Origin: Paracyclopina nana
Taxonomy: Eukaryota; Arthropoda; Copepoda; Cyclopoida; Cyclopettidae
Direction: 5' to 3'
DNA: 64,000 nucleotides
Assembly: GCA_019096065.1 (NCBI GenBank)
Contig: JAGUCH010000001.1
Span: forward strand, 1,736,001 to 1,800,000
The notes under the pieces: generated by a model
What the model saw: only the letters and a program-made list of their open reading frames with translations
Told to the model about the DNA's origin: nothing
Databases searched by the model: none
In this document: piece after piece, positions 59,481-64,000 of the stretch
Layout of the letters: each line of letters opens with the position of its first letter
Numbering within the stretch: the first letter of the stretch is position 1
Position numbers and translations under genes: made by a program

Positions 59481-62100
59481 GTTCCACTTGGTATATCTAG
59501 CACATTTTTCACATTTTCTGCACTTTTTGTGAAGTTTACTTTTGACAACTACGCAAAGCGATGCACTAATTCTAAGGCTATACAAATTAAGCTTATTTCT
59601 TTAAACAGCCCTTTTTAGAAGAAAAAAGTAGATAAGGGTATCCCTTTTTGTATTTCTGTAAAACATAAGTGATTTTTGAAAACTACTTCCCCTTTTTCCC
59701 AATTGGAAAATGATTGAACAGTTTAGCTGCTGCTGGACTTTGTTTACGATAATTTTTCTTTTCTAACGGAAATTGATGGGTTTTTTATTCACGCAACCTT
59801 TCCTTTGAAGTTTAAAATTTCAGTGAGCGCAATATTGATTTCGGAATCTATAAATTATTGCATGCTTAAAATTAATTGTAAATATTTTAAGAGTGATTTA
59901 TTTTAAAGGTCATGTATAATAAATGTGAATGAATTAACACCGCTAATTCAGCACAAAGACGTTGTTGTATCGCATGAGGGCAAAACTAGGTTTTGTATTA
60001 ATATTGCTGATTTCAATCTTTGCAAAGGCGAACAAAAAGATTGAGCTGAAAAGATAAAGAAATGCGAAATAAATGCACTTTTGGCCCAGCCATAAATAAG
60101 TATGAAGAGCCAGGTGTGTGCTTTTCGTTGGCACTTGAGAATTTGTGTATGTACTGCGAAAGCATATTGTTCCAAGATATCGATTTATGATGTGTGTGTA
60201 TCGATTGCATTACACACTAATGCTAATGCATAACCCCTCTCAGCAGTACACGAGGGCTTTTCATTATTTATTGCGGCAAAACTGACATCATTAGTTATCA
60301 TTGTTGCTTGCTGACAGGAAACGATATCGGTAATGATGTCAACCACGCCTGCGTAAAGTCAGCACAATCAAATGCCAGATTCGAGAAAGAAAGCAGCAAT
60401 ATGTTTCATGTCCAAATGTAATGCTACCAGCAACCTGACCATTATTAAAAGCAGAGCTAGTGAGCTCGCCATTCCATTGTAGGGACGGAAATGTTGCACT
60501 ATTATGAAAAATTCCTTTATAGCACTGCTCTGCAGTTATTGTGTTTTCAAGTATCATCATCGAAGAGGGATGTTTTGATGATCATGATTCATGATCTGTT
60601 TGCGAATCTGTCCACTAATGAATTGGCATGGCTACCCACTGCTAGGATGAATCATTTTGGTTAACCATGCATGAGGTCTCCTGCCATCAGGGAGAAATTC
60701 TCAATTTTCACTAATGATGTAGCTCACAGTTGCTGTGGACTGAAAATTGTTGCCAAACGATTCAGCACATTTCCAGCAGCCTCAACTGCATGGAAGAAAC
60801 ATTGTACAATTGGGTTTAAAAGAGCATGACTCGGTCAAGATTTATGTAACTAGCTTTGGCTATATCTCGGTGATTTACAGAGAGGAGAAAAAAATCTTTA
60901 TGCTCGTGTTGATCCTCTCAAATACTCCCTTGACGGCCATAGCATTGGGCTATAGCCTAGCGAGAAAAATCAATTTGCAGACACGCTTTTGCTAGTTATT
61001 TATATGCCATGCATAGTCTTCAAGAGCATTTTCCTCATTTTATCTTCCATCTCAACATTCATGATGTTCCATAGAGTCAACAAAATCGAATTTGGCTATT
61101 TGCGCAAGAAAACGGCGATTTCACGAGTAAACAAGGCATACGGAATATTTGGTTCCTTTTCAAAACAAAACACGGCCGTGCTTACTCGTTCAGTTCATTT
61201 TAAAATTCAATCAAAGGAATCTGACAACGAGCGAAAAAGGAAATGGAAAATCTCGTATTTCTGCCGAAAAATGTAAGTCATTTTAGCTTTGTTCATGTGA
61301 GAAACGCGATCGCTTTGCATTTTATTAGGCAGGAGAAGTGACGGGGTAAGCAAATTATCTGCCTTTCTTGCTGAAGAAAAAGGCGTGAATTTGTCTCATC
61401 AGTTCATCTCGGATTTCCAAAATCGGAGCAAAAACTAAAGGAGAGATCTCAAGGAGGTCACAAAAAGTGACAAAGATTAGATCAGTAATGTTTTAAGGAC
61501 GCAGAAAATGCAAGATTTTCTGATATCTTCGACCTCCTTCAAGCACAAAGCTTCATTTCTTCAGCAGCAGTTGTTGACGCTCCTAATTGAAAACACAAAG
61601 CTGTAAACTAATTTCAGCGTTTTGCTAAAAGCCAAGTTAATTAAAGAGTTGTACATTAGGAGATGAATATAAACTTTTTATGGCCGAGTAAAACTTTTAT
61701 GCCTGCTGCAAAAAAAGAAGCAAAAATCTGATGAATTTTGCCACTTTATTGCACTATAATAGAGCCAAGTGGAAGCTAAAAAATCCCTTACTTTTTGACC
61801 AGCAGTAATTAAGTTTGTACAAAAAACACCATGGCCTAGTAATTAGGCTTTGCCAAAAAAAAACCAGGAGGCAGTTATGGGTCAGTTTGGGCTTGCAAAA
61901 TGTGCATTCCTAGCTGTTTTTGCAAAACTTTTCGCCCTAGCTGATGATGATTGATAGATTGGAACAGAGGTACAACTTGCACTTTTTTGAATTTTCCCGC
62001 GCTCGGGCTCGTTCGCTCTCAGTTTCAAGGGCGCGTCCTTCCTAGTGAGGCAACAGGGAAAGTAAACAAAGTGCGAGTTTGCGCGAGCTCAAGCTCAAAT
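59481..62100. other. Intergenic between divergent genes
   Basis: It separates the WDTC1 start (minus) from the next plus-strand gene. I see no open frame with a domain or splice support. It presumably holds both promoters at its ends. Confidence 0.4.
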
Positions 62101-62305
62101 CAGCTGATCTCTCTACTACAAAGGTGAAATCTCGAGGTCTCTTGACCGCAACCTCGATAATTATTGCTGACCTTTGCCCACTGTAAGTTGCACATTTGGA
62201 CATTCTACAAATTTTATCATTTGCTGTTGTTGCAGGATAACGAGAGTGAAAAGTGCAGTGTCATCATCAACAGCCTAACGGAACATCAACATGCTGAGAC
62301 ACAAG
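62101..62305 (+). CDS. 5' end of a plus-strand gene beginning MLRHK
   Basis: A non-coding exon ends at 62182 (CCCACT|gtaagt). The next exon runs 62236-62305 after ttgttgcag and contains ATG at 62291, coding MLRHK before the donor gtagga. The rest lies beyond a long intron that fills the window to 64000. The product cannot be named from five residues. Confidence 0.45.
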
Positions 62306-64000
62306 GTAGGACTATGCTCATTTGCTGAGACTTTACAGCTGAGAATTTATGTGTTTTAATCTTTGCTGAGAAGCAATTATCTCAATTTGCTGATGAAATT
62401 ATGAAAAATGTATTGTTTCTCAGCTTTTGTTTTGGAAACAGCTGAGAGCTGCTGAGTTTGCTTTTGTTTGGGGACTGAGGTAGATCAAATTTATTAATCA
62501 GCTCAGCTGATGACTCAGTTACTCAGCCAGCTTTATGTGGTAAAAGCTGAGTTTGTTGTCATTCTCTGATAACTGTTGCCAGGCTGAATCTCAGCTGTCA
62601 AAAGTCATCTGTAGATTGCATTTTTGATACTGTTCATGGTTATCTGTAGGTTTTTTTGACCTTATTTGAGTTGAACTGGGTCAGTTTACTCTTTATTTAA
62701 CATTCCACATTCATGTGTCAAAAGATCAAATAAGCTTTGATATTCCTCGTGCTGTTTGTTTGTTGCTCATTCAGCCCGCTTTTTTTCATCTCATTGTTTG
62801 CACTAGCTAGGCCAGTTTTATTGCTGCTCTGCAGCAGTTTGACATAAATCTTGTAGACAACTAATATCACATAAAAAAGGGCTGATGGAAAAGTGTGCTG
62901 CCCATCTTTCACACATTAACACTCAACTGCTAAGAAACCTGAAACTTGCCAGCTGGTCATCATCATCACTTCCAAGTAGTAACAAAATTGCCTGAATCCC
63001 CAAGATAATGTTTGTTTACTTTTTGTGTTCAAATGCCAACATTTGTGCATTTTTTTCGCTACAGCCAATTTTCACCTTTGCTGATGTCAGCTCAAATTGA
63101 CATGTCATTAAAGCCTGACGTTTAAAAAATACTTCACTTTGGGATTTTAAGAAGGTTTGCATGCCCTCAGTGCTTTTGTCATTAAGATTCTGAACTAGGT
63201 TGATGATGAACATTTAATGATTCCTTGCACAACAGCTGTAATAACAGTTTTGAGTTCATTTAGCTCCCCGATGATGAAATGAAACCTTTTGTCAAAATCC
63301 GGCCTGGAAATCATCATTGTGGATTTTTTTCCAGCATAGTGGGAGTTTTCTTTCTCACGGTCAAAAAGTAGGCACAATGTGGCAATTACCTCGGAAATGA
63401 ATGTTGTCATTATTAAATTTGGGAAATTAGTGCCTCTATGGCTTTTTCTCACTGGCAAAGCTCATTTTACATTTGTACCTTTTTCCAGTCAATTTGAGCC
63501 TCAGTGTGGTCCATGATGCTTTATTGCTTTGATATCTCTATCTTTTTGGATTGAGTTCCTGATTTTGTGAAGACCACCCAGGCTAATTTGAAAATAATCT
63601 CTGAAACAATTTTTCAACTCTGTGACATGCAATGTCATTATTGGTAGTGATTGACAAAAAAAAAATCAAAATTGATTTTTTTATTTCTATTTTTTGGGGG
63701 CTCTGAAATGTAATTACACATTTGATGTGACAGGATCAACAAGGAGAGACATAAAAATTGCGCGTCGCGGATAAAAAATCATCCAATTACGTCAATCATG
63801 TCAAAAAATGTCAGCAGCAGCTACACAATGAGTTTCGCGTACTTTTTACAATAAATGTCCCAGGGCTGATTCTCATGGCTTTTGAAATTCAGGGAAAATC
63901 ATTTCGTATAATTGGGTTAGACATTTTTTGGTGAGTGCACAGCCTGAAAATTGCTCTATACTTAAGCGGACTAAAAAGTGGGATTTTCAGATGGACACGG
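62306..64000 (+). other. Long first intron of the MLRHK gene
   Basis: No gene is seen. Positions 62310-62620 are dense in GCTGAG, CTCAG and TTGCTGA, like the TAB intron at 60-300. The rest is AT-rich. Confidence 0.4.

Noticed and set aside
60989..61276. 95-codon plus-strand frame with a hydrophobic start
   Set aside because: Hydrophobic beginning by chance in AT-rich DNA; no splice partners or recognisable motif.
1..64000. CRISPR arrays, bacterial operons, riboswitches or rRNA
   Set aside because: None seen; spliced genes and LTR elements show eukaryotic nuclear DNA. The short repeats found are tandem satellites, LTRs or MITEs.

Overview
The window is nuclear DNA from an animal, almost certainly an arthropod and probably a crustacean. 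The evidence is spliced genes with short GT-AG introns, RR-type chitin-binding cuticle proteins, TAB2/3-like and WDTC1-like genes, and a pair of intronless seven-helix proteins with a 'KPLGQQ(T/S)LLD' motif. I have seen that motif mostly in copepod proteins; that attribution is from memory and is inference.

Host genes, left to right: a TAB2/TAB3-like signalling adaptor (+, 1-3344, 5' end outside the window); a class A peptide GPCR with five exons (-, 4181-5980); a small possible secreted-peptide gene (-, 6841-7283); two cuticle-protein genes (-, 20061-20739 and 21083-25116); two tandem intronless 7TM genes (-, 27325-29143); a long-chain acyl-CoA synthetase with seven exons (-, 29402-32068); a WDTC1/adipose orthologue (-, 32679-59480); and the 5' end of a + strand gene (from about 62100).

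Two long LTR retroelements dominate. Element A (8938-18181, 9.2 kb) is an envelope-bearing Ty3/gypsy element with 245-bp LTRs and a TAGT target duplication. It lies inside a 160-bp tandem repeat, which itself lies between inverted terminal-like repeats at 7380 and 19751. It carries a textbook -1 frameshift signal between gag and pol, a consensus core promoter just before gag, a probable tiny intron directly after the gag ATG, and repeated stem-loops in the leader. Its env resembles chuvirus glycoproteins.

Element B (36036-59238, 23.2 kb) is the most unusual object. It is a giant LTR element read on the minus strand, with 926-bp LTRs of equal length that look identical, and a GCCG duplication. 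It sits inside a coding exon of WDTC1, in the first WD40 blade. Its gag-pol part is split over six ORFs joined by overlaps, a TAATG junction, an in-frame UGA and a frame change inside the integrase zinc finger. Its 3' third holds an acidic ORF, a basic ORF and a membrane glycoprotein, all on the minus strand. It also holds two intron-containing membrane-protein genes on the opposite strand, with their own TATA-like and poly(A) signals. A retroelement with spliced, poly(A)-ended antisense cargo is the best candidate for an undescribed system here.
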